Shown: positions 34,426 through 47,800, counted from the first letter of the stretch. The stretch is 64,000 nucleotides of DNA from Tamarix chinensis (GCA_030549775.1 CM060175.1:109670688-109734687); one strand, 5' to 3'. Notes: a model not told the origin generated them from the letters alone. Program-made: numbers and translations.

Positions 34426-37278
34426 TGTAATACCCCATTTTCAAAAACCCTAACTATAAATCGGTAATTATGTGTGTTAGTCGTAATAATTATTTTAGGG
34501 TATTTGTATTAAATATATTATTAATATTTCTATTATTATTAAGACCTATGAGATATAAATTTTAATTAGGTTATAATTTGTTAGAGAGTGTACTATTAAA
34601 TTTTAAATCCTAAGTTAAATCTTAATCAGTATTCGTTATGTTGAGTGAGCCCTATTCCAATAACTAGATATTTTACCCTGGTTCCTCACCTAAATAATTA
34701 CCCTATCCTAATAGATTTTCATGAATTTTCCTCCATCCCTTAACCGGCGTAAATCCTCACACCATACCCTACACCACACCTCTCTCTCCCCTGTGCTTCC
34801 CTCTCCTTGTTTTGCTCGGCGGCACCCTACATACCATCCTCCCTTCTCCTTCTCTTTCTCCTTCTTCCTTTGTGTCGTTCCTTCCTCCCCCAAGCAGCCT
34901 GCACTTCCTTCCCTTCCTCCCGAGCTCCTTCGCGGAAGGAAAACCTATACATTTCTCCATCACTACACTTGTCGCCCATCTATTTTCCACCGTTTCTTTC
35001 TCCATAATGAACACCACCACCACTCCCTTTCCCCTATAATTGACCACTTCCACTAATCCCTCACCCCCTACACTAGTTACACCTACTAAAACCACCCCAC
35101 AACCAACACACAACCTCACCAAAATCATCCCAACACCTTTGTCCAACCACCACCTTGGCTAAAAACATAGAATCTCTTCCCTTCTCCTTCAACTAAAACT
35201 ATCAATCCTTCCTACCTTGCTGCATCCATTTCCATAGCACCTCCACTACTTGCTAAATCCTCCATCATCTAAGTCTTGCAACCTCTCCAAATTACCCTAA
35301 CCTTCGGCCAAAAGCACCAAACCCTTCCTACTTGGCTTCAACCAATTCTGTCGATACCCCTCTACTTGCTACAACTTTTTTGCCATATCTCCTCCCATTG
35401 TTGCATCCATTTATTATCTTCTTGCACCAAACATTTCTACCATTCCAACCCCTAACTATGACCAAATCCATTTTTACCCCTCCTCTCCTTCTTGGCAACA
35501 TCCACTGATTATCCCTCTTTGTTGCGTAAGTTTGGTTGGCTTCCTTGGTGCTTTACTTCAACCAGTTAGTTCTCCTTGAGTTTTTTTTAGTAATTTTGGA
35601 TTATTATTGTGTAATATTAAATGCTAATACATGTGTTAAATTCCTAGGTAACTCTTGAAGATATTGGAGAAGACTTTTTGTGTAAGCTTGGATTAGATAA
35701 ATCCAATCGCTCACAAGACGATAGAATTTATGTGAGAGCTTGATAGGATTATTTAGATTTAGAATTATTCTAGGGCTTTAAATTCTCCAATTATTATGGC
35801 ATATATGATAAAGTGATAACATGTTAAATGAATGATATATACCATTGTTGTAAGTTAAGCTATATGCATGGGTAATATGTTATATGATTTACGTATGCAT
35901 GTCTAGGGTTTTGTTAGGATTTTCATAGTTATCAAGTTATGATCAAAAGATATGCTAAATATCCCATTATTACTAATTCATGGTATTTAGGGTTACAATG
36001 GTTCACATGGAAGCATGAAAATATGATTAAGGTTAGCATATGATGATATCTATTCGCATGACTTAAGATTAGAAATATTTTCCTACATGTACTACGATGA
36101 TAATTTTTCTATTTAAATGTTATATTATGCCATAATTTTTATGTATATGTTGCATGAAATATGTGATACATGAGAGTTGCATCATTAGGATTTTGTGGGT
36201 ACAACTCACGAAATGGATGAAAAATGAAAAATATAGTTAACAGTTAAAATAATGAGAAATATTACCTTTTATCCTTTTCATGACAATTTTTTTGTAATAA
36301 CGATGCTTGGTACAAAAAGGAATAAAATGGCAAAATTAGGATTTTGAAGGAAATTTTGGTAATTTTGATCTAATGTATCCTTTATGAATAATTAGATGTT
36401 AGGATGGCCTTAGAATCTTAATGGGTTGACCTTAGTATTGACTTAGCTTGGCATAGACCGATGACCTTAGGTTTTACCATAATAATTGGAAAATAAAAGG
36501 AAACATGCTTAAGTATGGGAATGAGAATTATTGTGTAGTATGTGACATCCGTGATTACCTCTCAAAAAATTAATACTTAAAGTGGAAAACCTCAAGTTGG
36601 GAATGGTCTCTCTATAGGGTTGGCTACCCTAGAGATGAGGTGTTAGCCCTTGTTTTTTTTGGTCCGCTAGTGTGTCGTTGTGCCCTAGTAAAGCTCTATT
36701 CTACTCTATAGGTGACCTATAAGCCCTAAAATGGGTATCAATATTTAAGGACTAGGTGATAGAGGTTATAGGATATTGTATTACCTTTATGCACTGATAT
36801 GACCAAGTGTACCACCATGTCCCTTGGTTCGAGAGTAAGGGTATTATGTTGCCTTCGGGTGCCAATATTATCAGGTGTACCTCAGTATCCCTACGTTAAT
36901 TATGTCCTCCTTGAGTAATTTAAAATGGAAGCACCGGTTATGTAAGAAAATGAAAATAATTATTTTAGATTTGTTGGTTTAGTAGTTGCCTCAGTTCCCT
37001 ACCTTAGTATTGATAATAGATTTGGATTTGTTGGTTTGGTAGCTTCCTCAATACTCTATCTTAGTATTCAAAATTGATTTGGTTATATTGGTTTAGTGCT
37101 TGCCTTAGTGTATTTATAATTGATTGGATTTATTGATTTGGTAGTTTACTCAATGACCTACCTTGGTATTTGGAATCTATTTAACTAATAAGATATATCT
37201 ATTATACCTTGAGATGATGTGAAATGAACTAGTATGTTCTACTTTTGAGCTTGAGACATAATATTTTATATATACATA
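34426..37278 (-). mobile_element. LTR-F: 3' part of a long LTR
   Basis: The plus-strand start TGTAATACCCCATTTTC equals the 3' end on the minus strand. The pyrimidine-rich (plus) domain is at 34730-35550. Subrepeats resembling LTR-E (TTCGGGTGCCAATATTATCAGGTGTACC) lie at 36650-36900. The flank before it is ATAAG. The copy stops at 37278 where LTR-G starts, and its other end was not found. Frames of 61-125 codons around 34700-35150 are composition artefacts of the C/T-rich domain. Confidence 0.65.
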
Positions 37279-37692
37279 TGTATAATTCCACCTAATCCTA
37301 ACCTCAAGAAATAAATATTTCCACCTTACCATAATTCTTCAACTTTGAAATTTAACCTGCTTTTTGAATTATCAATAATTAATCAACCCTATTATCCTAA
37401 CCTAAATTACATTGATCTTGTTTTAACCAAAAATAAAAATACTAAACCCTATTCTTTTCCCACTTTTTCTTTTTTCTCTCTTTCCTCTCTCAGCCAATTT
37501 CCCCTCCTCCTTTTCCCCCTTCATCTGTGTGGAACAATGTCCACATACAATGCTCACATGTCCCACATTCCCTTCCCCTATTCCCATCAACTCCCACCTC
37601 CTGCGCATTAGGGTTAGGGTTGAAAATTTTCCCCATCAACCTCGTTGTCTCTAAGGATATATATACATACACATACTCCACATTAAATGCCA

Positions 37693-37732
<40 letters not shown>

Positions 37733-39199
37733 TTCTGTAACTAAACCGTCATCTTCTTCCCTCCTTCACCTCTTTTCCGTCACCAAAATTTCCCAAAATC
37801 ACCCCCATTAGGAAGCTCTAATGAGGCACGAACACAAGCACTAGCCACCTTTACCATTTCCTCCTCCTAGAACCGGTCAAAACCCCCGATCCTACCCCCT
37901 TCATTCAGCTATTTCTACCACAACACCCTCACATTTGACTAACTCCACCGCTCCCCTTTTCCTTTCTTTCCTTTCCTTGTTGTACCATTTTCTCACGCAG
38001 CCTAAACCTTCCCTTAAGTAGCTTTAGCTGAAGCTCCCCCACCTTCCCTTTGGTATCTTTGATCGAATCTCCCCCCTTCACTTCAGTAACTTTTGCCGAA
38101 GCCCCCCTCCTCTACTTTCCTTTCCTTTAGTCATGCAACTTCTTCCCAAACAATACCCTTATTTGGTTAGTTTTCTTCTTCCCTTTACCCTTCTATTTTC
38201 TTAAGCATTTCCTTACTTAGGTGTTTTAATCCTAATGATGTTTTATTTTTCTTTTCTTAGGTGTTTTTCCCGTGGTCCCAGAAGAGGCAGAATAGGAATT
38301 GCAAGCTTACAGTCCAGAGCCGTTTTGTAAGGATATTGATCATAGTCTAGGGTTTTGATTGTAAAGTGCTATACATGCATTTATATTATACCATGTCATT
38401 GTGATTATGTGAAATAATACATGATTGTTGATACTATGGCATGTGGTTGGTATTATATGATAGGAAAAGAGTAAGAGTTCATGCGATCTTGTTATTTGAT
38501 GTGGAAAAACTTTCAATGTGAAATATGATTTTATCATGGGTTTTATTTAGGGTATGATGAATGTGAAATTAATATGGCAAGGTATTTGGAGAAAATGTGG
38601 ATTTTGGAAATTATATTACTAAATACATGAGCTTCGTATGAAATAAGGGTTATAATACTGATAAGAGCATTTTGGTCAACATGAGATAAATATAGGAACC
38701 ATAGTATTCTAAGGTGTTATATCATCCAAAATGTGCTAAGTAATCTAAATGAAGTGTTTGGAGTAGTTGTAAATGACCTAAGTTTAATAAAATATGAAAT
38801 TGGGTTGATTTAGGAATAGTAACCTTAAACAGAAGAAGTTATTATCACATGTGCGAAACGGTAGAGTTAGACCACACAAATCGTATATATTACTAATATC
38901 AGTATTTTGGGAATGTATATGAAATCTGGAAAGTGTTTGAGCTCTACATGATAAGTTATGACAGAATTGTAAAACTAGGGTTTATAAGCCCTAGAAATAG
39001 TAACTTTTGATATAGGGCTATTATCATATATGTAAGGTATGGGAGTTAGATCTTAAATTTTAGATATATTATTAATAATGATATTTTAGGAATAGATACT
39101 AAATTTGGTGGGTAAATGATCAATATGGGTGAAGTTATGCCTAAATTGTAAAATTAGAGTTTTGGAAAATAAAAAACTAAACTCCAAAGAACGGCCTTA
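37279..39199 (-). mobile_element. LTR-G, segment 1
   Basis: It starts TGTATAATTCCACC on the plus strand (3' end of the LTR) and parallels LTR-A closely: pyrimidine-rich domain 37440-38130, TATA-like stretch near 37660, then TCATAGTCTAGGGTTTT and GATTTAGGAATAGTAACC blocks. It is interrupted at 39199 by the insertion carrying LTR-H, and resumes at 43844. The right end is lost at about 45620. Confidence 0.7.
37696..37729. repeat. (CT)n microsatellite
   Basis: A seventeen-fold TC run within the pyrimidine-rich domain of LTR-G. Confidence 0.95.
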
Positions 39200-42100
39200 A
39201 AAGACCATGTGGATACTCTGGAAGAGGTGAATAGAGTATTTTGTAACAATAATACCAAATTAGAATTTTTTGAGAAATAATTAGAAGAATGAAAAACAAT
39301 AAACACGCAATTTATAGTGGTTCAATAAATTCTACAAAAGTTCTCTATATCCACTATCAAAAGGTTTTTCCTTTTGGATTTGAATCTCTCATTATTTATA
39401 ATGTGTGTTTGATGATGATCACTCGTCTTTTGGTTTATGAGCCTACAATCTCAATGAACTTTTAGGAGATGATTTACACTTTTTCTAGTTATCCTCTCTA
39501 GATTTATGAGACTACAATGTTAATGACCTCTCTTAGGAATACTAGACAACACACCACTCATCACTTGTGTTTGAGATGATGAGTTTAAATGAATACAATA
39601 AGAATCTTTACTAGATAGAATATAAAAGTGAGTAATCACTAGTGAAGATTTTTATCTAGATAGATAAATAATAATTGCAAGTGTTTGAGCACTCTAGCTA
39701 AATATAAAGAACAAATTGAGCACTAGAGAAGTTTGATTTAGATTTGAAAGTATAAAATTAAAATCCTACTTGATTCTTCATAAGATGTGAAAATGATTAT
39801 TTTAGAATAGTTGTAATAGCTTGATTGATCTTTATTAAATTCTAACAACTCTTATTTATAGTGCTAAATGATGAAAAAAATCAATACTAGTTGTTGAGTA
39901 TAAAAAGTACTACAACGTTAGAATTACAACGCGCAGAAAATTTCAAAAATGCCCAGACCAGTCGACTGGTTTTGACAAACCAATCAGTCAATGTAATAGT
40001 TTTCAATAATGCACACCTTTACAAAAAAACATAACTTAGGTTATAGAACATGAAATTTTATGTCATATTTTTGTTATAAAGTAGACACCATAAGCTTTGC
40101 AAAGAAATATTATTCAGCTAAAAATAATGTCTATGTAATATATGGTGAATTTTACAAGTGAGATTATATGCAAAACTACTTAAAATAAAATCAATTTAAG
40201 ACAACATTTTACATAAATACTTAGAAATATTTTTTATGCATGGAATCACTTTGAGATCTTTCAAAATTATTTTTAAATATGATTATAAATAGCAAATCAT
40301 TGAAAAATCTAAGTGCTTAATATGTAAATAATATGTACATAAAACCTAAGACTATAACTGTAACACCTCTAAATTTACTACTAAAAAATTTTATTTTAAG
40401 CGGAAGCGTATAATCAAATATTTGGGTGTTACCATCGTAATTGGCATAATTCTGGTTTATCTCACCATCCTTACGTCAATCACAAGACAAAAAGATTAGA
40501 AAAATTAAAACATGATTAGAAAGAGATGAGACAACTTTTATACATTAAATAAGTGCTTGGAGATTAACTCTGATTACAATATCAAAATATAACCAAAAAG
40601 GGATCCCATGGGACTAAGAGTCCAAAAAGGTATCTGGGTCAAAACAATCAACCAGATAACATAACTCTACACCCAACCCTGATATGAATGAATCACTCCT
40701 CCACATATATAGCATCAAAATTTGCGAAGTCATCGACCTAGTCCTCATCGACCTACACATAAACATCTGGGTCATCTAATCGTTGGATTGAGCAGCACCC
40801 ATGAAACGGATGATTAGTACGCTACGTAGTGAGTAAGGTAATGGTACAGTCAAGAAGGATTACACATAATACAAAAATTCTCATAAGAAAATCATATATA
40901 CATAAATAGAAGAAAGTCAGATAACTACTGATTCCAAGTCTTTCATTTAGATATATCATATTTCAAATATTTTATTTATGTTGAGTTCAGAGACCCCAGT
41001 ATTCTTAAACTGGTGGAACAGTCTGAAACACCTCTCGGGGACAAGACACCCAAGCCATTATTATTATCTGGTATAACAGAGCCGACACCTCTCAGAGTAA
41101 AAATACTCCAGAGCCACTATTTATTACACCAGTGGAACGGTCTGAAACACTTCTCGGGGACTAGACACCCGAGCCACTATTATTATCCAGTGGAATGGAC
41201 TTAATGCTTCGGTCCTGACTTACGTAGCCTTTCACTTTGAATGATTAGTATATTTTCATTAATTATTTAATTGTTAATTGTATTTTCATTCAAATTGAGT
41301 ATGGGGGCCCACTATTCTTAATCTGGTGGACCGGACTGGAACACCTCTTGGGGACAATACACCCGAGCCACTATTGTTATCTGGTAGAATGGAGCCATAT
41401 AAACATCTTGGCCCAACCCAAGTGATCTTTCACTTTACATAATTAATATCTTATTCAGAGTTGATTGTATATTTATCATGCCAAACTCAAGACATACAAT
41501 TAAACACATAAGTATGACTACACATTTATCCTCAAATGATCATAATACCCTCAGGGTAATCAAGACAATCTTATTCTCCCATAACTTTATAAAACCCAAA
41601 GCATATACATTTTCACTTATTATCCGAAGTACATATCATTAGTTTCCCATAGATATTTTGTAACCAATATTATACCCAAACATGTGCTTACATAATTTCA
41701 TTACTCCCAAGATCATCATCTCATAGCATTTCCATAGTTAAATTATTCAATAACACATATTCAACACAAAAGTATACATTAACAATACAAGGAAAATACA
41801 TGGAGCACCTAAAACCCTAGTTATGACATGTATCCTTACTTTTCCATAGGTATTTTGTATCCAATATTATACCCAAATACGAACTTACATAATTTCATTA
41901 CTCTCAAGAATATCATATCATAGTATTTCCATACTTGAATTATTCAATATAACATACTCAACACTAAAAGCATATACAAAGATACAATTATCACATAAAT
42001 CTCTAGCTATGACATGTATCATTACTAACAAGGACCCTAGGCTCTATGCACATAAATCCTATAACTCCTCCGAGATCACCAGAAAAATCACCTATGAAAC

Positions 42101-43843
42101 AAGATAAAATATGATTAGGATCGGAGGTTAAAAATAAAAAGGGAGATTATAGTAGAGAAGGGTAAAAATGGAATTTATTGAAGTCGAATGGAATTTGAAT
42201 TGTATGGAAGTGTAGAAATATGTGTGATGGAGCTATGGTTAAATTTTGTTGGTGTTTGGAGAAGATTTGGGGTGAAAATAGGGTTGCACATCCAAGAAAG
42301 AAGTCGCACTGTCAAGCGGTGTAGAAGTTGCACGACCATAAAGAATCAAAACACAACTGGATGGGAGAAAAGAAAGCGCAGGGTTAGGTAGTACAGAATC
42401 AAACCGAGAGTAAAAATTTTGCATGGTTAGATAGTGCAAGGGTTGCACGGCTGTGCAGTAGTGTATCTGAGTGTTTGCACGGTCATGCACTCTGAAACTC
42501 TACAACGATCGAGGGGAAAGAGAAGGAAAAAGAGGTGGCAATCAACGGTGATGGCAGGAGATGACAAGGGCGAAGGTCGGGTCAACCTTGGTGGTCGGTC
42601 CACCAGCCAAAGGGTGGCTAGTGGTGGCTTGGGTGGTGCTTAGTGGTGGATAGGGTGGTGTGGAAGCTGAAAATAGAGATGATGGGGGAAGAAGAAGGAG
42701 AAAGGAGAAGGAAGAAGAGGAGCAGGTTGGGGAGTTGATGTATGATGATAAAATGGAGGGTTATAGGGGTATTTATACTAGTAGGTGGCATGCTAAAGAG
42801 GAGAAAAGTGCAGAGAAGTAATGAGGACAATGATGAAGGAAAATATGTCGAGAAGAAGAAAGGAGAAAGAAAAGGATGGAGGATGGTGATGGCTAAGAGG
42901 GATAGGAGTCATGAAAAGGTACAAGGGGGATTATGATGAAGGGGAAAACGTGAAAGGGAAGAGAAGGTAGGGAGAAGAAGAAAGGAGAAGAAAGAAGAGG
43001 AAGGTGGCAAGATGGCAGGGTGATAGCTACGAAAACAGGGCAGTTGCAGGTAGTGGGAAGAAGAAGAAGAGGAGGAGGAGGAAGGCATGAGGGATGGCAG
43101 GGTTGGCAGGTAATGATGATGGGCTTGTGGGAGGCAAGTGGATGGTGGTGGTGCATAAGTTGCAAAACTTCTCACACCAATCTTTCAGCACAGAGAAAAA
43201 GAGAAGAGAAAAGAAAAGAAAAGAAAAGGAAAAGAAGAAAATAAAGGAAGAAAAGAAAAGGAGAAATAAAAGGAAAAGGAGGGAAGGTTAGAGAATTAGG
43301 ATTAGATTAGAAATTTTAGGATGAACCAAATAATTTAGATTAGCGAAAATTTTAACAATTTCTGTTTTCGGTTTATGAAATTTAATTTAACCGAATCAAG
43401 GTTTCGGTTTTTGGTTTTTGGTTTTGGGGTTAATAAATTTGGCTAAGACTAACAATAAGGTTTCTTGATATTAGAGTCAAATTAGGGATAATGATGTGGG
43501 ATTAGGTTAGGCAAATTTTTTGGGTATTACAATAACATACTCTTTGAAGCTTGAGTATTAGTATCTTGAGCACGCTTGCTTATCCCTTCACGGTTTGTGT
43601 ATTACATATATGAAATTGAAGTACTTGGAGCTAGAGTCTTATTTTTTTTCCTCCTAGCTGATCTTTGGCTTGGGCTTGGGATATGATTTGTAAACTTGAT
43701 CTTATTAGCACTCCTTGACTTAGTTAAGTGCTGAATACTTCACTTTTTGCTATTGTAAACATGCAAACTTAAGAAGATAATTCAAATTCATAATTGAGTT
43801 TGTTATCATCAAAACAAAGGTTAATTAACCTATGAGGCCAACG
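39200..43843 (-). mobile_element. Insertion of unknown class in LTR-G, itself carrying LTR-H
   Basis: GGCCTTA flanks it on both sides (39193-39199 and 43844-43850), and comparison with LTR-A (ATGGCCTTATGA) shows the unoccupied site. Without LTR-H it is about 1.47 kb. The minus-strand start has CTCATAGGTTAATTAACC and TTTTGATGATAACAAACTC; the other end has CTCTGGAAGAGGTGAATAGAG. An imperfect CCAGTCGACTGG palindrome occurs near 39957. No ORF or clear terminal inverted repeat is seen. It resembles the LTR of a different retrotransposon family, but the ends are not TG...CA, so the class stays open. Confidence 0.55.
40359..43531 (+). mobile_element. LTR-H: complete solo LTR, 3173 bases
   Basis: It starts TGTAACACCTC, ends GGGTATTACA, and has an exact ATAAC duplication at 40354-40358 and 43532-43536. 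GCGGAAGCG lies 40 bases in. Four subrepeats with CCAGTGGAACGG...CTCGGGGACAAGACACCCGAGCCACTATTATTATC lie at 41000-41400. The purine-rich domain is at 42490-43290, with a TATA-like GGGGTATTTATACTAG at 42769. No primer site or domains follow or precede it, so it is a solo LTR. Frames of 60-90 codons in 42190-43290 are composition artefacts. Confidence 0.85.
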
Positions 43844-44366
43844 GGCCTTATGACTTGTGGGATGTGCTGACCTATTTTAATGCGTTATGTACTTATGAAT
43901 CAATCATGAATAATATGATAATCATTTAAAGTGAAAGGTCGCATGGGTTAGGCCAAGGTGATGTTTTTGTATACATTCCACTAGATGATAATAGTGGCTT
44001 GGGAGAGTCATGTTTTCAGATCCATTCCGCCAAATGATAATAGTGGAGTAAGTGTGTTATCTCTAAGGAGGTGCTTTAGTCCATTCCACCGGATTAAGAA
44101 TGGTGAGGTACATGCTCATTATGAATAAGAATATGAATTGAATAACCTAACAGATAAAACATTAATAATTTACAGTGAAAGAGAATGTGAGTCAGGACCA
44201 AGGTAATTTTTTATATCCATTATGTCGGATGATAAAAGTGGATCGGAAGCATTTTTCCTTGAGAATGTGATGTTTTAAAATCTATTATACTAGATGATAA
44301 TAGTGGCATAAGTGTTGTGTCCCTGAAAAGATGTTTCAGACTGTTCCACCAGTTTAAGAATAGAGG
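43844..44366 (-). mobile_element. LTR-G, segment 2
   Basis: This is collinear with LTR-A 21880-22360. It includes ATCATTTAAAGTGAA and the U3 subrepeats (GATAATAGTGGCTTGGG..., CCATTCCGCC). It is interrupted by the 1.05-kb insertion at 44367. Confidence 0.7.
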
Positions 44367-45415
44367 CGATGTGTATAGGAATATGGACTTATGGTTTGGG
44401 TGGTTTTATGGTTCGGTTATGGTTATTTAAGGGTTATGATGGTTCAAAGATGATGAAGATACGATGATGATGATTCAACAAAGAATAAATAATGATGATG
44501 ATGCTTGAACAATAAAGGTTCTGGAATAGTTAAGTTCATGGGATAGGGCAAGGGTTTAGTAGTGATATGAATGCTATAATGATCAAAAAAATTAAATAAT
44601 GGTGATTTGATGATTATATTATGAATTTAATATGTTGAAGATGATCGTGTGATAATAATAATACTATTATCTTAAGTTTGGAAATAGATAAAATCAAGAA
44701 AAATAGGTTGAAGATGAGTGTTGAAGATGATGATGATGATGATGGTGATTGAATGTGACAATTAGAGTTGGGTTGGTGTAGGTTTTCATGGAGGGTTTGA
44801 AGGATTGATCTTAATCTCTAATATACAAAGAGATTAAGGATTTAAATGATAATCACTCACACTGAATTGATTGAAATTGAAAAGAACTCATACATAATTT
44901 AATTAAGTAGACTTGCAACTTTCATCAATTTTCGTCTCTTTTTGTGTCGTGTGTTCTATGGATTTTATAGCCATTGCATCTCCCTAATTTTACATGATAA
45001 TTCCCATCAAAATAAAATGGAAATTGACACATAAAGTTGTGTCTTGATCCCTACTCCAAACACAAATCATAAGATAGAATAAGATAATCCTAAAAGATAA
45101 AATTAAGCTACTCTTTGACTAATTCAACTTCCCTTATCCTATAGCTAATATCAAAGTGATAATAACTAATATTACATGACCAAATTTTCAATTATAGTCT
45201 TCTCATGTAGATGACATATTCATTCCTTCCATGCAACACATTCATGCCCCCCGTGCACACATCTCTATTAACAATGACTTGTTTTGCAAATTATGTCCAT
45301 AACTAGCAATGTAGTCATCAGTTTGTCTTCAAATTTGTAGGGGATCCTATATAAATAGAGGATAATAGGTTCCAAGAAAATACATGCTAATTCTTAACCA
45401 TTTTCTCCTGCATCA
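44367..45415 (-). mobile_element. 1049-base insertion in LTR-G, probable solo LTR
   Basis: Flanks AGAGG (44362-44366) and AGTGG (45416-45420) form a five-base duplication with one change. LTR-A has the empty site (AAGAATAGTGGGGTTCC). The minus-strand ends are TGATGCAGG... and ...ACACATCG, close to TG...CA. GATGATGAT tracts and a TATATAAATAG motif (45351) are inside. No ORF. The family is not recognised. Confidence 0.55.
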
Positions 45416-45620
45416 AGTGGGGTCCCTCAACTCAACGTAAATAAAAGAATAAAAATGATTATATCTAATAAAGAGGCTTGGATAGGTATTTACCTTATGA
45501 GCCTTTTCGTAGATTATATGTGTACCTATCACTTGTTAGGAATGCATGTTTTTTTCCTGTATCCCTAATTCGATAATATTTTTACATTGTTCAGATGTAG
45601 CATACTGACCATCCTTTTGG
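45416..45620 (-). mobile_element. LTR-G, segment 3 (truncated)
   Basis: Collinear with LTR-A 22365-22555 (TCAACGTAAATAAAA..., TCGATAATATT...). It stops at GACCATCCTTTTGG, where the gag repeat array begins. The remaining 390 bases and the end expected from LTR-A are missing. Confidence 0.65.
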
Positions 45621-46400
45621 ATTTGCATTTGTATAGACGGTAACTGTCTAAGTTGTGCATTAGTGGCATCTAAGTTATTATAAAGTTTTTGAATAACTTC
45701 AAACATGGTTTGAAAATTTTTTTTCTTGGATTTGCATTTGAATGCATGTTCATTGACATTTTGGTCTGAATCTTATTCAGCTAACCTAGACTCTAACCTT
45801 TGAATTTGCGTTTGTATAGCCGGTAATTGTCTAAGTTGTGCATTAGTGGCATCCAAGTTATTAGAAATTTTTTGAATGGCTTCAAACATGGCTTGAAAAT
45901 TTTGTTCTTGGATTTGAATTTTAATGCATGTTCGTCGACATTTTGGACCGAATCTTATTCATCTAACCTAGATTCTAACCTTTGAATTTGTGTTTGTATA
46001 TTCGGTAATTGTCTTAGTTGGGCATTAGTGGCATCCAAGTTATTAGAAAGTTTTTGAATGGCTTCAAACATGGCTTGAAAATTTTGTTCTTGGATTTGCA
46101 TTTTAATGCATGTTCGCCGACATTTTGGACCGAATCTTATTCATCTAACCTAGATTCTAACCTTTGAATTTGTGTTTGTATATTCGGTAATTGTCTTAGT
46201 TGGGCATTAGTGGCATCCAAGTTATTAGAAAGTTTTTGAATGGCTTCAAACATGGATTGAAAATTTTGTTCCCCTCTATGATTGATTATTTCTATCATTA
46301 ACCCTCGAGTTCCCACCTGGTTTTAATGGTTTAAAACTAAATTCCCTAACCTTCCTTTTAGGTTTCTTGGTCGATTCTTGTGTAAAAATTTAGAGTTTAA
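45621..46400 (-). pseudogene. Retrotransposon gag-like ORF with 61-residue tandem repeats
   Basis: Four direct repeats start at 45621, 45804, 45986 and 46168 (period 182-183 bases). On the minus strand each encodes a piece like MFEAIQKLSNNLDATNAQ followed by LRQLPAIQTQIQRLESRLDE and DSVQNVDEHA. The heptad-like pattern of hydrophobic residues suggests a coiled coil. A basic stretch (KPKRKVRE) lies just before, near 46350. Stops occur, mostly where LDE is followed by TAA, TAG or TGA-like changes. The position 3' of a primer site at 47114-47127 supports gag. The 5' end is uncertain. Confidence 0.6.
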
Positions 46401-47113
46401 TGAATCACAAAACACAATCATTAAACAAACCATAAATCACTATACAAAAATAAATGACATATATGAAAATAAACCTTGCAAAATTCTTACCATAAAACCA
46501 TGCAAGTTGTTCAAAAAACTATACTTCATCATTTGAAATATCAACATATGAATTCAAATGATTCAAGCCACGTATCATGCAAAAACAAATAATGATTCAA
46601 TCTACATTAATATCACTTCATGCTCAAATATTTTTACACAAATACACATGCTTCACTTCCACACACATGCACACAGACTTGGTTCAATTTCACACAAAAA
46701 TCACTCACACTTTATGCCATTTAGCATAAAAACTTTTACCACAACATAGGATTACTGCTCGTGACCCAACAACATCAAACACAACCTAAGCATGCACTAT
46801 TCTAAACAAATGAAATAAAAACTCACATGTTAAAACTCATGCACATTACACGCTAAAAATATTACACACTAATTCAATAAAAGAAATCTATTCAATATCA
46901 AAATTATCATTCAAGAATCATGGAAAAACCTTGCAAGATTCTACAAAAACCATGTGCAACATATAATTTTTCAAAAGACTCAACAAGAACACATCAATAT
47001 TTACAAGACTCTACCAAGATTATTCAAGAATCTTACTTGAACTCCAAGGAAGGTAATGAAAATGGTAGAACCTTGGAAATTTTTTTGCACTCCTTGCAAT
47101 GTCAACTTTAAAG
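46401..47113 (-). other. Leader-like interval between primer site and gag
   Basis: AT-rich and without a supported ORF. Several CAAGATT/TCTACCAAGATTATTCAAGAATC-type short repeats occur at 46910-47040. Frames of about 63 codons on either strand are not conserved-looking. Confidence 0.4.
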
Positions 47114-47127
47114 GGGCTTTGATACCA
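47114..47127 (-). other. tRNA-Met primer-binding site of a Copia-like element
   Basis: Minus-strand TGGTATCAAAGCC lies seven bases after an LTR-like end (...CTTCCACA at 47135). Spacing and sequence are typical of Copia elements primed by initiator methionine tRNA. Confidence 0.75.
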
Positions 47128-47134
47128 CTTTTGA

Positions 47135-47800
47135 TGTGGAAGATTATCTTCAAATATTTTACAACACTTTAGGACCTTTTTTGAAGGATTACAAGATGCA
47201 AAAATGATCACCCAAACTCGACTTCACTTGCATATATTTAGGTTGTTTGAATGTTGATAGATTTTGAGTAGATATAATCTAGGATCTAAATCTTCTAATG
47301 AGAACCATAGATTTCTCACTAGATTACCCTTGCTACTTCTCAATGTATACACTTGAGGAAGGAGAAGAGAAGAAGAAGAAACACATTCTCGTGTAGCTCT
47401 CTCCAAATTCACGAGTGAACTTCATAAAATTGTAATGCCATATTGTGTCGACATCTTTGAGTACAAGTGCTTATATAGGCATGGAACTATATAGGCATTT
47501 TCCATTAAGAAGCCCATTATCAACCTCATTAATGAATTAACCCTCCTAAGGCAAGGCTCATGTCTTACAATAAAATTTATAATGAGAATTTTACAAGAAT
47601 TACAAAGTAGACAACAAAAATAACAAAGTTATACTGTTTAATAATGCATTACATAGATATAATCATATTTGATTAAACTTTGTAGTCTTGTAACCATGTT
47701 CTTCTTTACGCTTTGTAATCTTGTAATTCATTGCCATTTCCTTGTACCTCAAAGAACTTCAACCATCATGAATTTCTTGCAGATATATACAATACCTACA
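47135..47800 (-). mobile_element. Copia-like 5' LTR (outer end not fixed)
   Basis: It ends ...GATAATCTTCCACA before the primer site. A TATA-like GCCTATATAAGCAC lies at 47481-47468 on the minus strand, followed by a CT-rich leader with TTCTTCTTCTTCTC near 47365. No matching TGTGGAAG start was found to the right, so the outer boundary is approximate and the element may be truncated there. Confidence 0.5.
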
